A DNA stretch of 64,000 nt. Origin: an uncultured Paracoccaceae bacterium (GTDB lineage Bacteria; Pseudomonadota; Alphaproteobacteria; Rhodobacterales; Rhodobacteraceae). The stretch spans positions 558,001 through 622,000 of the forward strand of contig CATOSB010000008.1 of assembly GCA_951812305.1 (NCBI GenBank), written 5' to 3'. Numbering within the stretch: position 1 is the stretch's first letter; every line of letters starts with the position of its first letter. Of this stretch, positions 44,808 through 52,252 are shown in pieces. The translations under genes and the position numbers were made by a program. A model generated the notes under the pieces. It was not told the origin of the DNA. It saw only the letters and a list, made by a program, of their open reading frames with translations, and made no database searches.

Positions 44808-45764
44808 TCAGGCCTCCATGCCGGCCGCAGCGGCGGCGATATCGTCGGGTGTGATCGCCGTCCGCTCATCGGCGCGGGCGATCATGAAGGCGCGCGCCAT
44901 GAGCCGGCGCAGCGCGTGCATCCCCCCGGGCGCGGCGACAGCGGCTTGCGCGCACCTGCGCTCGGCCCCCGAAGGCGTCCGCCCCAGCACGGTTTCCAGC
45001 AGCGTCGTCACATCGGCCTCACCCGGCACGCCGAGGCCGACGCGCACACCGATCCGGCCCGTGACCTGCGGGCAGCGCCCGAGCGTCATGCGCAAGGTCT
45101 CGTCGCCCAGAAGCGCCAGCCCGCAGCCGGAGAGATCGCGCAGGCCACGCAGCGCATCGAGATGCCGGGCGGAGAGATGCTGCGCCTCGTCGATGGCCAG
45201 AAGCGCGTGGCGGCCCTCAAGGCGCGCGAGAATCGCATCCTCGGCCTCCAGCGCGGAAACGAAGCGCCCGCCCGCCCCGAGGCCGCGCGCGATGCGCCCG
45301 TAAAGACCATGGAGCGAGGTGATGCCGCAGGTCACGGTCAGCACGGTGACCTGGGCGCGCGCCGCCGCGTAGCTCTTCAGGGCCCAGGACTTGCCCGCGC
45401 CCGAGCGGCCATGGATCAACACCACATCACCGGTGGCCTGGGCATGGGCGAGCGCGGCCATCACCTCTTCGGTCAGGCTTAACCCTGCATGGGTGTCGAG
45501 ACCGGCGGGCGTCAGCGTCAGCGCGCGCGCCTCGGACCGGGTCTCCAGCCAGGCGCGCGCTTTCGCGCTCACGCGGGCCACATCGCCCTCATAGTCGCCC
45601 TTGAGCCAGCGATGGAGCGTGGTGGAACTCACCCCCAAACCGCGCGCCGTCACGGCCTGGCTTAGCCCGCAGGCCGCCATCTCGGCGGACACCGCGCGCA
45701 TCGTGGCCGCCGTATCCGGGGCCGTATCGGCGGGCACGGGCAGTCGGGTTACCGTTTCGGTCAT
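44808..45764 (-). CDS. MuB-like AAA+ target-capture ATPase
   Basis: 318 residues. An N-terminal HTH (QAVTARGLGVSSTTLHRWLKG) is followed by an AAA+ domain with Walker A HGRSGAGKSWA near 121 and Walker B LLAIDEAQHL near 191. MuB coats target DNA and activates the transposase. Overlaps the transposase gene by 4 bp. Confidence 0.93.
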   Translation of the reverse strand: MTETVTRLPVPADTAPDTAATMRAVSAEMAACGLSQAVTARGLGVSSTTLHRWLKGDYEGDVARVSAKARAWLETRSEARALTLTPAGLDTHAGLSLTEEVMAALAHAQATGDVVLIHGRSGAGKSWALKSYAAARAQVTVLTVTCGITSLHGLYGRIARGLGAGGRFVSALEAEDAILARLEGRHALLAIDEAQHLSARHLDALRGLRDLSGCGLALLGDETLRMTLGRCPQVTGRIGVRVGLGVPGEADVTTLLETVLGRTPSGAERRCAQAAVAAPGGMHALRRLMARAFMIARADERTAITPDDIAAAAAGMEA

Positions 45765-47569
45765 GTCTGGTCCTCCTTGAGATAAAGCTGTCTGAGCGCG
45801 GCCTTGAACGGATCACCCGCAGCCCGGGCCACACCGCTCCGCTCCGGGACCGCCGCGTTGGCATCCCCGGCCGCGCGGGCGGCCTTGCCGGCCTGCGCGA
45901 GTGCCGGCGTCTGATGGGGATCGGCGGGGCGCGGGAGATCGACCACATTGCCGGCCGCGCGCGATCCGGCATCCAGGACGTCGTCCATCGCCCGGTCCGG
46001 CCTGTGGGTGGACTTGAGTTCGCGCGCCCGGGCGCGCGCCGCGCTGTCGGCTGCCTTCGCCCGGGCCTTCGCCCTGGCTGCCACTTCCGCCCGTGCCTGC
46101 CCGGTCGCCTCCCCGGCCAGGCAGAGAAACCGCCCGTCACCCGTGAAGACGAAGACCTGTCCCGGATCGGCGGGATCGAGCCGGACCTGGAGCCGCGTCT
46201 TCACGTGCTCGCCCAACTCCGGCGCGATATACCAGTGCCCGCCGATCTCGAGGCCGTCCTTCTGCACCACTCTTGTGCCGCCGCCCTTGACCGGTTCGGC
46301 CAGCAGCGGGTCGAGCGCGCGGGTATCCGTGATCCGGGCCAGCGGCTCCGCCGAGGCCCGCGCCCGTGCCGCCGGGGTCTCGCCGCCCAGCCCCGCATGG
46401 GGCCTTGTGTGATAGACGGTCTCGGTCCACGCATCGCAGCGGGCCTGCAGCTCACCCGCGCTCAGCGCCACGGCGAAGGTCTCACGCGCCTTCTTGCCAC
46501 GCCGTGCCGCCATCGACGTCTTCGCCTCGATCTTTTTGCGGTCCGCCACGCTGTGGCCGACAAAGCCCGGCAGGTAGGCGAAGAGATCCCGCGTCACGGT
46601 ACCGAAGAACCGCTCGATGAAGGGCTTGGCCTCGGGCGTGTAGGGCGGGCAGATGTCATGGCCGATGGCCAGATCGGCCAGTACGCGCACGAGATGTGCC
46701 GAGGTATAGTCCGCACCCCCATCGGTGCGCACAACCTCCGGCACACCCCAGTCGATCAGGCAGCGCCTCAGAAGCGCGCAGATCGCCGTGGCCCGGCTGA
46801 CCGGCACCACCAGAAGCCGACCCCGCCGCGTACCCACGTCGATGGCGCCCACGATGGTCTGCCGCCCGTCGCTGCACATCACGTCCGCAGGCGTGCTGTC
46901 GAGTTCCCAGAGCGCGTTCGGCTCCGTGATTACGCCTGAGATATCCTCCGAGCGCCGCCCGAAAGCCGGGGCACGGCGGGAGCGGTGCCTGTCGGGGTCC
47001 GAGACCGCAGAGAGATCGCGGGCGTGCTCTTCACGAAACGCCGCCAGGCGGCGCTGGATCGATCTGAGTGAGAGATCCACACGCAGGCGCACGCTTGCCA
47101 CGCGGGCCACATGGGAGGCGGTGAGATGCGCGCCGTGCTCGAAGGCCAGGGCCGCCAGAAGATCGTCAAGTGCCTCCTCCGGCGCGCCGGGGCCGCCGCC
47201 TCCGCCTTTGGGCCGGCCCCGGCGGGGTGCATCCATCAGGGCCGCCAGACGCGCTTCGGGGCCGAGGCCGCGCACCCGGGCGCGCCAGGACGCCACCGAG
47301 GCCGGTGAAACACCTGCCCCCTCAGCTGCGATCCTGTCAGCCTCGGCATGCGCCATCCCGTCGGACGCCAGCCGCCCGGCCTCTGCCACCGCCGCCAGCC
47401 GCACCCGGGCGCGGTCGAGCGCCGCACCCTCGGGCGGCAGGGATGGATGTGGCGGGGACGGCGGTACACCGGGGGTGCAGGGGGCTTGTACGCAGGGTGC
47501 AGCCGCTGCGCAGGGGGCTTGCAAATCGGGGACCTGCCCGCGCAGCGATCTGAGTGCCAGAGCGCCCAT
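45761..47569 (-). CDS. MuA-like DDE transposase
   Basis: 602 residues. The catalytic triad lies in LWELDSTPADV (near 222), VVRTDGGADYTS (near 281) and AKPFIERFFGTVTRD (near 318). The N-terminal part contains HTH-like DNA-binding regions after a Cys/Pro-rich opening; the C-terminal basic coiled region would contact MuB. Drives integration and replicative transposition. It lies in the middle of the phage, not near an end as in Mu. Confidence 0.94.
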   Translation of the reverse strand: MGALALRSLRGQVPDLQAPCAAAAPCVQAPCTPGVPPSPPHPSLPPEGAALDRARVRLAAVAEAGRLASDGMAHAEADRIAAEGAGVSPASVASWRARVRGLGPEARLAALMDAPRRGRPKGGGGGPGAPEEALDDLLAALAFEHGAHLTASHVARVASVRLRVDLSLRSIQRRLAAFREEHARDLSAVSDPDRHRSRRAPAFGRRSEDISGVITEPNALWELDSTPADVMCSDGRQTIVGAIDVGTRRGRLLVVPVSRATAICALLRRCLIDWGVPEVVRTDGGADYTSAHLVRVLADLAIGHDICPPYTPEAKPFIERFFGTVTRDLFAYLPGFVGHSVADRKKIEAKTSMAARRGKKARETFAVALSAGELQARCDAWTETVYHTRPHAGLGGETPAARARASAEPLARITDTRALDPLLAEPVKGGGTRVVQKDGLEIGGHWYIAPELGEHVKTRLQVRLDPADPGQVFVFTGDGRFLCLAGEATGQARAEVAARAKARAKAADSAARARARELKSTHRPDRAMDDVLDAGSRAAGNVVDLPRPADPHQTPALAQAGKAARAAGDANAAVPERSGVARAAGDPFKAALRQLYLKEDQT

Positions 47570-48351
47570 TACCGATCCCCCCGGGTGTCCGCGCCGGTGT
47601 CCGCTGCGCCAGAGGCCACCAGCCGGGCCTCGATGCGCGCCGCAATGGTGTTGATCTCCGCCACACGGGCTTCGAGCCGTTTTTTGAGCCGCGTCGCGGC
47701 TTTCGCCCGCGCGTTGCCGTGCAGGGCGGCTGCCCCGGCGGGGTTGTCCGGATCAAAGAAGGCCGCCGTCACCTGGTCAATCTCGTGCCAGACCCGCCCG
47801 ATCTCGCCGATCGCGTCCTTCGTGCGCGCCTCCGTCGCCCTGAGCGCCGCGCGCGCAGTGTCCCGGTCCGCGCGCGCTGCGGCCAGATCGCGCTTGAGCC
47901 GCGCGTTCTCACCCGCCAGATCACTGACGTTTGTTCGCCGGCGAACATCCCGTGCCTCTTCCCGCATAAGCGCACGCGTCCAGTGTTCGGCGCTGGCCAG
48001 ATCAAGCAGGCGCTCCTGCTCGACCTCGGGCAAAGCCACCACTTCAAGATGCAGGTGGAATGAAACATTTGTTCGCCGGCGAACAGGCTGGAAAACCCTG
48101 GCGACCGAGACGAACTTGCGGATATTGCCCTCGCTCTCGCCAACGATCCCCGCCGCCTCCGCCAGGGTCGAGATGACCCCTGAGGCGGCGACCGCCCAGT
48201 CACCGATGCGCCATTCGAACGCACTGTCACATCGCTCCCGCGCCAGCCCAAGACCGATATCGCGCCAATCGGCGTGCGAAAGTTCGCCGGCGAACACGAG
48301 CCCGGGGGTGCCCGGATTCTCCACGATCCTCAGGTCGGCACGGTCCGTCAT
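47569..48351 (-). CDS. ParB/LmbU-like DNA-binding protein
   Basis: 260 residues. LSHADWRDIGLGLARERCDSAFEWRIGDWAVAA and AEAAGIVGESEGNIRKFVSVARVFQPVRRRTNVSFHLHLEVVALP resemble LmbU-type regulators and plasmid ParB-like proteins, an HTH class. The second half is a long coiled coil. The peptide VRRRTNVS appears twice because a 16-bp DNA palindrome is repeated inside the gene. Its stop overlaps the transposase start by a single base. Confidence 0.6.
   Translation of the reverse strand: MTDRADLRIVENPGTPGLVFAGELSHADWRDIGLGLARERCDSAFEWRIGDWAVAASGVISTLAEAAGIVGESEGNIRKFVSVARVFQPVRRRTNVSFHLHLEVVALPEVEQERLLDLASAEHWTRALMREEARDVRRRTNVSDLAGENARLKRDLAAARADRDTARAALRATEARTKDAIGEIGRVWHEIDQVTAAFFDPDNPAGAAALHGNARAKAATRLKKRLEARVAEINTIAARIEARLVASGAADTGADTRGDR
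47932..48296. repeat. Three TGTTCGCCGGCGAACA palindromes inside a gene
   Basis: Perfect copies at 47932-47947 and 48070-48085; a third at 48281-48296 has a 14-bp perfect core (GTTCGCCGGCGAAC). The first two read VRRRT in the gene, the third reads VFAGEL in another frame. The DNA is kept, not the peptide. Candidate binding sites for the protein encoded here, like parS sites or an operator/enhancer for the transposase genes. Confidence 0.8.
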
Positions 48352-48644
48352 GACATATCCTCCCCCGGAACCGATGGCGGGGCGGGCGTTCGGCCCTCCC
48401 CTTGAACCGATGGCGGGGCGGGCCTCACCATCCGGTAAAGCCAGAGCCGTCCGCCCGTGGCGGGGTCGCGGATCTGGCGGCAGGCGATCTGGGCCCCGTT
48501 GGCGCGCAACTCCGCGATGCAGGCATTGACCGCGCAGACCCGCGCGCCCGTGATGATCTCAAGTGTCGAGCGCTCGGCACCGTCGGCGAGACATGCATGC
48601 ACCCGCTTGAGCCGGGGCGACCGGGAGAGCCTTGCCGCATGCAT
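48348..48644 (-). CDS. Small winged-helix-like phage protein
   Basis: 98 residues starting MHAARLSRSPRLKRVHACLADGAERSTLEIITGARVCAVNACIAELRANGAQIAC, an HTH/winged-helix pattern. The C-terminus is a Pro-rich repeat (APPSVQGEG/APPSVPGED) caused by a short DNA duplication. GGGAGGG precedes the start and belongs to the 102-bp duplicated segment. Confidence 0.68.
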   Translation of the reverse strand: MHAARLSRSPRLKRVHACLADGAERSTLEIITGARVCAVNACIAELRANGAQIACRQIRDPATGGRLWLYRMVRPAPPSVQGEGRTPAPPSVPGEDMS

Positions 48645-48743
48645 CACGCCGCCCTCCCGCACTCTGGTGCGGCGGCGGAGCGCAGGGCATTGACGCCCGG
48701 GCCCGCCGCCGCGATCATCGGTGCTGCCACACAACCGATGGAG
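48642..48743. promoter_or_regulatory. Duplicated divergent promoter, copy 1
   Basis: 102 bp matching 49059-49160 at all but two positions. Rightwards: TTGACG (48690-48695), 17 bp, GATCAT (48713-48718), then a CATCGGT/ACCGATG inverted repeat and GGAG before the next gene. Leftwards it holds the ribosome-binding site of the minus-strand gene. Confidence 0.72.
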
Positions 48744-48749
48744 AAAGAG

Positions 48750-48989
48750 ATGCAACGACTGTCGTTTGATGTCCCCGCCGGAGCTACGCTGGAACTCACC
48801 AATGGCAGCCGCGACGCCAAACGGTATACATTCGAGTGTGGCCCCTTTGGATCAATCATGTTCGTCGTCCCGCCCGGCGGCAAGTTCCGGTTCAAGCCCG
48901 CCACGACGCTGCCCCGCATCATCATGGACGATGTCGATCCCGCGATCCCTGACGATGACAACGTCATCCGCATCGACAGTCAGGACTGA
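48750..48989 (+). CDS. Plus-strand cassette gene 1, unknown
   Basis: 79 residues, MQRLSFDVPAGATLELTNGSRDAK, beta-rich with an acidic end; not recognised. GGAGAAAG lies before the ATG; an in-frame ATG at 48738 is possible. Read against the early operon from its own promoter. Confidence 0.68.
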   Translation: MQRLSFDVPAGATLELTNGSRDAKRYTFECGPFGSIMFVVPPGGKFRFKPATTLPRIIMDDVDPAIPDDDNVIRIDSQD

Positions 48990-49058
48990 GATCAGATCGC
49001 CCGCCCGGCGGGCGAAACAAACAACGTCCCGCCGCGTTCGGATGCTCATCCCGACCTC

Positions 49059-49160
49059 CATCACGCCGCCCTCCCGCACGCTGGTGCGGCGGCGGAGCGC
49101 AGGGCATTGACGCCCAGGCCCGCCGCCGCGATCATCGGTGCTGCCACACAACCGATGGAG
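49059..49160. promoter_or_regulatory. Duplicated divergent promoter, copy 2
   Basis: Same 102-bp segment as 48642-48743 (100 of 102 identical): TTGACG at 49107-49112, 17 bp, GATCAT at 49130-49135, then the inverted repeat and GGAGGGA. The minus-strand start codon it carries (near 49061) now opens only a short frame across the end of the neighbouring cassette gene. Confidence 0.72.
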
Positions 49161-49168
49161 GGAAGGGC

Positions 49169-49363
49169 ATGGCCACCGAACCCGAAAGGACACTGTTCGA
49201 ATCCATTCTGACGGCGGAGATCCTGCTTCTCGCAGAATCTATCGCCCGGCAGAAAAGAAAAGCCGGAATGCGTCGGATCGGAGGCGATTACGTTCATGAG
49301 GCCGTCTCTCTCATTCGGGAGAGACGGAAGGAGGTGATCCGTCAGATCCTGTCTGACGAATAA
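49169..49363 (+). CDS. Plus-strand cassette gene 2, unknown
   Basis: 64 residues, fully helical and charged (LFESILTAEILLLAESIARQKRKAG...HEAVSLIRERRKEVIRQILSDE); not recognised. Good ribosome-binding site GGAGGGAAGG. Its 3' end overlaps a minus-strand gene by about 50 bp. Confidence 0.65.
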   Translation: MATEPERTLFESILTAEILLLAESIARQKRKAGMRRIGGDYVHEAVSLIRERRKEVIRQILSDE

Positions 49364-49550
49364 AGTCCAGATGTCGGGCATCGAAGGTGGATCCGAACAC
49401 CAAAAGGTCCCGCGCCTCGCGGAGGACAGCCTTCGCCTGAATGACCGGCAGTCCGTCGAGCGCGTTCAGGATGACAAGGGCGAGCCGTTCCACGTCCTCT
49501 GTCTCGATTACATTCCTGTGTGGGTTCATTGATCCGTTCTCCTCTTGCAT
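49311..49550 (-). CDS. Small early phage protein
   Basis: 79 residues starting MQEENGSMNPHRNVIETEDVERLALVILNALDGLPVIQAKAVLREARDLLV, helical, not recognised. GGGAGG precedes it. Overlaps the DnaA-like gene by 25 bp. Confidence 0.65.
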   Translation of the reverse strand: MQEENGSMNPHRNVIETEDVERLALVILNALDGLPVIQAKAVLREARDLLVFGSTFDARHLDFIRQTGSDGSPPSVSPE

Positions 49551-50131
49551 CTCTCCGCCCTCCCGGCCCGGCCGCTTTCCAGCCGGTCCAGCACCTCGGT
49601 CGCCATCAGCGCTGCTGTGTCGGATGTCTCCAGCCGCTCCCGCGCCCGGCGCAGCCCATGGGTCACCGTGGTGTGATGGCGACCCCCGAGTGCGGCGCCG
49701 ATGCGCGCGTAACTCGCTCCGGTCAGCGCCGCCGCCAGCAGTATTGCCAATTGGCGCGGTTGGACGATGTGCTGCGCCGGGCGCGGACCGCGCAAGGTCT
49801 CCGCGTCCAGACCCGCCACATGCGCTGTCGTGCATACGATCCGCGCCAGGGCCCGGTTATCACCGCCCGCCATATCCGGTAGCGATCCCAGCCCGTCCAG
49901 CGCCGCGCGCAGCGAGGCCCTAGACGGGATTGTGACCTTGGAGTGCGCGGCGAGACAGCGCTCCCAGGCCCCTGTATCCTCAAGTCGCTTCGTGGCGGCG
50001 ACCGCGATGCGCATCTGGCGCAGCAGCGCCCGTGCCGCGGACCTGTCGAAGGCAACGCTCCCCCGCGTCAGCAGAGGCCCCGTCTCCGTCAGCGCCCGGC
50101 GCAGGGCCTGCATGTCTGTCGCTGCGCTCAC
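49526..50131 (-). CDS. DnaA domain IV-like DNA-binding protein
   Basis: 201 residues. Residues about 122-165 (QPRQLAILLAAALTGASYARIGAALGGRHHTTVTHGLRR) match the DnaA-box-binding domain of DnaA, including the GGRHHTTV signature loop. No AAA+ domain is present; the N-terminal part is helical. The GTG at 50131 overlaps the stop of a small upstream frame (GTGA). Could bind host DnaA boxes or phage sites. Confidence 0.72.
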   Translation of the reverse strand: MSAATDMQALRRALTETGPLLTRGSVAFDRSAARALLRQMRIAVAATKRLEDTGAWERCLAAHSKVTIPSRASLRAALDGLGSLPDMAGGDNRALARIVCTTAHVAGLDAETLRGPRPAQHIVQPRQLAILLAAALTGASYARIGAALGGRHHTTVTHGLRRARERLETSDTAALMATEVLDRLESGRAGRAERCKRRTDQ

Positions 50132-50250
50132 GGGGCTACCCCCAACGCGTGGGCAAACAGGAGCCCCAGCCACAGCATCCCGAATATCGCCGCCACCCCG
50201 ATCAGATCGCCGATCCAGTGATCCTCCAGCGCCGCAAGAACCTGGCCCAG
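50128..50250 (-). CDS. Small single-pass membrane protein
   Basis: Up to 40 residues ending DLIGVAAIFGMLWLGLLFAHALGVAP, one membrane helix, with the stop overlapping the GTG of the DnaA-like gene. The start is uncertain: no ATG or GTG lies near the beginning, only CTG at 50250. Kept because of the tight coupling. Confidence 0.4.
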   Translation of the reverse strand: MGQVLAALEDHWIGDLIGVAAIFGMLWLGLLFAHALGVAP

Positions 50251-50393
50251 TCACCGGAAAAAGGCCCCGGCCCTGCGCGCGATGGGGGACAGAACTTCCC
50301 GCCAGCGGGAACTTGTGCGCAGGGCCGGGGCAGGTGCCGCCGCGCGAGCAGTCAGCGCAGGCGGTGGACAGGGAGATCGGGACAGGTGCGGGC

Positions 50394-50717
50394 TCATGCG
50401 ACCCTCCCGGGGCGGGCGCCCAGCAGGTCGGAGATCAGATGGGCGAGATACCCCTCGCAGGCCGGGCAAAGCGTGAGGGTCCACATATGCGCCGCCCCGC
50501 CCGGCAGGTCACCCGCCGCCAGATCGGGGATGTCCACAAGCGACACCGTGCGCGGATGCGCGCCGGGGCCGTCGCAGAGGCTGCAGGCCGGGTGCGACGG
50601 GGCCTCGTCACGCCGGGGCGCATGCACGTCGGGATGGACGGTGATGAACCCGTCCGCCTCAGACGGCGGATCAGACGGCGTGGGGGCCGGGTCAGACGCG
50701 GCGGCCGGGGCGGGCAT
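50394..50717 (-). CDS. Zinc-finger-like early phage protein
   Basis: 107 residues from MPAPAAASDPAP. The pairs CSLCDGPG and CPACEGYLAHL suggest one zinc site. Not recognised further. Divergent from the plus-strand gene at 50781. The 140 bp to its left, up to 50250, show nothing clear. Confidence 0.58.
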   Translation of the reverse strand: MPAPAAASDPAPTPSDPPSEADGFITVHPDVHAPRRDEAPSHPACSLCDGPGAHPRTVSLVDIPDLAAGDLPGGAAHMWTLTLCPACEGYLAHLISDLLGARPGRVA

Positions 50718-50718
50718 C

Positions 50719-50780
50719 GTGACACCCGATCCGTCCGCCGCTACCATCGGCGTTGCAACACACCCGATGGAGAAAGAACC
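50719..50780 (+). promoter_or_regulatory. Third cassette promoter, diverged relative
   Basis: GTGACA (50719-50724), exactly 17 bp, TACCAT (50742-50747), followed by the CCATCGG/CCGATGG inverted repeat and GGAGAAAG. Same layout as the two 102-bp copies at 48.7 and 49.1 kb, with the arms of the repeat changed but still complementary. Confidence 0.65.
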
Positions 50781-51200
50781 ATGACAGGCCCGAGCCTCGA
50801 AATCATCCAATGGCCCGCCGAATTTGACTATCTTCTGCCAAGCCTGTGCAAAACGGAGCACCAGATCATAAAAGAGACGCCCTTTGAGGATGGCCATGTG
50901 CGCCACACACGCCAGCCGGCGCAGCCGATGTTTCGGGGACGGGTTTCGGTTACGGCCCAACAGCGCGACCGGCTTCAGGACTTTTTCCTGAATCACGCTC
51001 GATGCTTTTTTGTGATGATCTGGCCGGAGACCGGAACACCTGCCTATGCCCGGATTGGCCCGCCGCCATCCGTCTGCAGCCAAACCATGACCAAGACCGG
51101 CGACGTGCAAACCGAGACCTGCGATCTGGAAGTCGTACTCATGGATGTCACGGCGAATGTCGAAGAGGCGATTTCGCAAGGTACTATACCCCCTCCCTGA
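50781..51200 (+). CDS. Plus-strand cassette gene 3, unknown (phage tail-like fold possible)
   Basis: 139 residues, MTGPSLEIIQWPAEFDYLLPSLCKTEHQII. Beta-rich, with VTAQQRDRLQDFFLNHARCFFVMIWPETGTPAYARIGPPP. It loosely resembles small phage virion-type proteins but I cannot assign it. Own promoter and ribosome-binding site. Confidence 0.65.
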   Translation: MTGPSLEIIQWPAEFDYLLPSLCKTEHQIIKETPFEDGHVRHTRQPAQPMFRGRVSVTAQQRDRLQDFFLNHARCFFVMIWPETGTPAYARIGPPPSVCSQTMTKTGDVQTETCDLEVVLMDVTANVEEAISQGTIPPP

Positions 51201-51396
51201 ACTCGACTGTCAGTCCGAGCATGCCTGGAAAGCGCTCTTTCATGACGGCACACCACTCGGTCGCGATGCACGCGCCCGGATCGGGATCCCATTCGGGCGG
51301 CATGGCGGTCCAGCCGACGCCCGGGAAAAAGCGAGCCGTGCTGCCGTCGGCAAAACTGATGAACTGGTCGATCCGCTGCGGGGTGTTGAATCTCAT
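51184..51396 (-). CDS. Small early phage protein
   Basis: 70 residues from MRFNTPQRIDQFISFADGSTARFFPGVGWTAMPPEW; compact, not recognised. Overlaps the next gene upstream by 4 bp and converges with the plus-strand cassette gene. Confidence 0.6.
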   Translation of the reverse strand: MRFNTPQRIDQFISFADGSTARFFPGVGWTAMPPEWDPDPGACIATEWCAVMKERFPGMLGLTVEFREGV

Positions 51397-51620
51397 GTCA
51401 CCCCCTCCGCGCCCGCGTCGTGACCTCTGCCGTCGCCCTCCCGGACCGGCACCAGCGCGGCCACACGGCCGGCGAGGCGGTCCCGGCAGACCGGGCACAA
51501 TTCGGTCATGCGGGCGCAGGCCACCGCGTCGGCGTCCATGACCCCGTCATCGACCCGGATCAGCGCCAGTTCGTAAATCCCGGCAGGCCCCGCGCCGCAT
51601 CTGTCGCAACGCCCGCTCAT
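51393..51620 (-). CDS. Zinc-finger-like early phage protein
   Basis: 75 residues from MSGRCDRCGAGPAGIYELALIRV. CDRCG and CPVCRDRLAG form a probable zinc site. 4-bp overlaps with both neighbours. Confidence 0.65.
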   Translation of the reverse strand: MSGRCDRCGAGPAGIYELALIRVDDGVMDADAVACARMTELCPVCRDRLAGRVAALVPVREGDGRGHDAGAEGVT

Positions 51621-51889
51621 GGGGTGGCCTCCCGCTCGGCGAGCCGCGCTGCGGCCTCCGCCCCGGCGCGCGTGGGATGATCCGAAATCCACCCGGACAT
51701 CCCGTCGGCCTGAACCCGGTAAAGGGCGAACCCATCCGCGTCCGCCTCGTCGCAGAGCACCCAGCCGCCCTGCGGGTGGCTCAGGTCGCGGCAGACCGGA
51801 TCGACGCTGAAATACGTGGCACCGTCCGCCTCGCAGTCCCGCTGCGCGAGCGGCAGGTCAGCCGGGCTCCGGGGGCACACGGTCTTCAT
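51617..51889 (-). CDS. Small early phage protein
   Basis: 90 residues; WVLCDEADADGFALYRVQADGMSGWISDHPTRAGAEAAARL suggests a small beta-alpha fold. Not recognised. 4-bp overlap with the Cro-type gene. Confidence 0.62.
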   Translation of the reverse strand: MKTVCPRSPADLPLAQRDCEADGATYFSVDPVCRDLSHPQGGWVLCDEADADGFALYRVQADGMSGWISDHPTRAGAEAAARLAEREATP

Positions 51890-52176
51890 GCAGCATCCTC
51901 CGGGGAGGCCTCGGCCGCCGCCAGTGCCGCAGGCGCCCCCGGTGTCGGCGCAGGGCGCGGAATGTCAGACGGCCAGGGGAGGTCGGTGGGCCAGTGGTCG
52001 GAGAACTTTTGTCCGAAACGTTTCGCGCGACCGGTGGTGATATCGCAGCCGCGCTGGAGTCGGGCAATTGTATCGCCAGAACCACCCATCCAAGTGGAAA
52101 TGGTGGCCACAGACATACGACGAGCCTGCGCGAGCATTTCAGCCAGAATAATGAGGGCGTGGCTATCCATAGCCAT
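51886..52176 (-). CDS. Cro/Ner-type early regulator
   Basis: 96 residues. HALIILAEMLAQARRMSVATISTWMGGSGDTIARLQRGCDITTGRAKRF is an HTH pattern. It is the first gene of the leftward early operon and is divergent from the repressor. No ribosome-binding site is visible: TTGACA with a TACTAT box close to the start implies a leaderless or nearly leaderless message from 52176 or 52170. Confidence 0.68.
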   Translation of the reverse strand: MAMDSHALIILAEMLAQARRMSVATISTWMGGSGDTIARLQRGCDITTGRAKRFGQKFSDHWPTDLPWPSDIPRPAPTPGAPAALAAAEASPEDAA

Positions 52177-52252
52177 AGTAATCGCTACCAATAGCTAAAT
52201 GTCAAGTGAATTTAGCTATTGGTAACGATCTGATTTGCGCTAAAGATAGCGA
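52177..52252. promoter_or_regulatory. Lysogeny switch operator and divergent promoters
   Basis: Two 20-bp arms, 52181-52200 (ATCGCTACCAATAGCTAAAT) and 52210-52229, are complementary at 19 of 20 positions around a 9-bp spacer. On the left strand, TTGACA lies in the spacer with TACTAT 19 bp downstream. On the right, TAAAGA (52241-52246) is close to the repressor ATG with no ribosome-binding site. Confidence 0.78.

Noticed and set aside
47477..47525. Repeated GCAGGGGGCTTG near the transposase start as transposase sites
   Set aside because: Two copies only, inside coding sequence, giving Cys/Pro repeats; no matching sequence at the phage end.
48369..48421. Short tandem repeat GAACCGATGGCGGGGCGGGC as a CRISPR-like or regulatory array
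   Set aside because: Only two units inside a coding end, explained as a small internal duplication of the Pro-rich tail.
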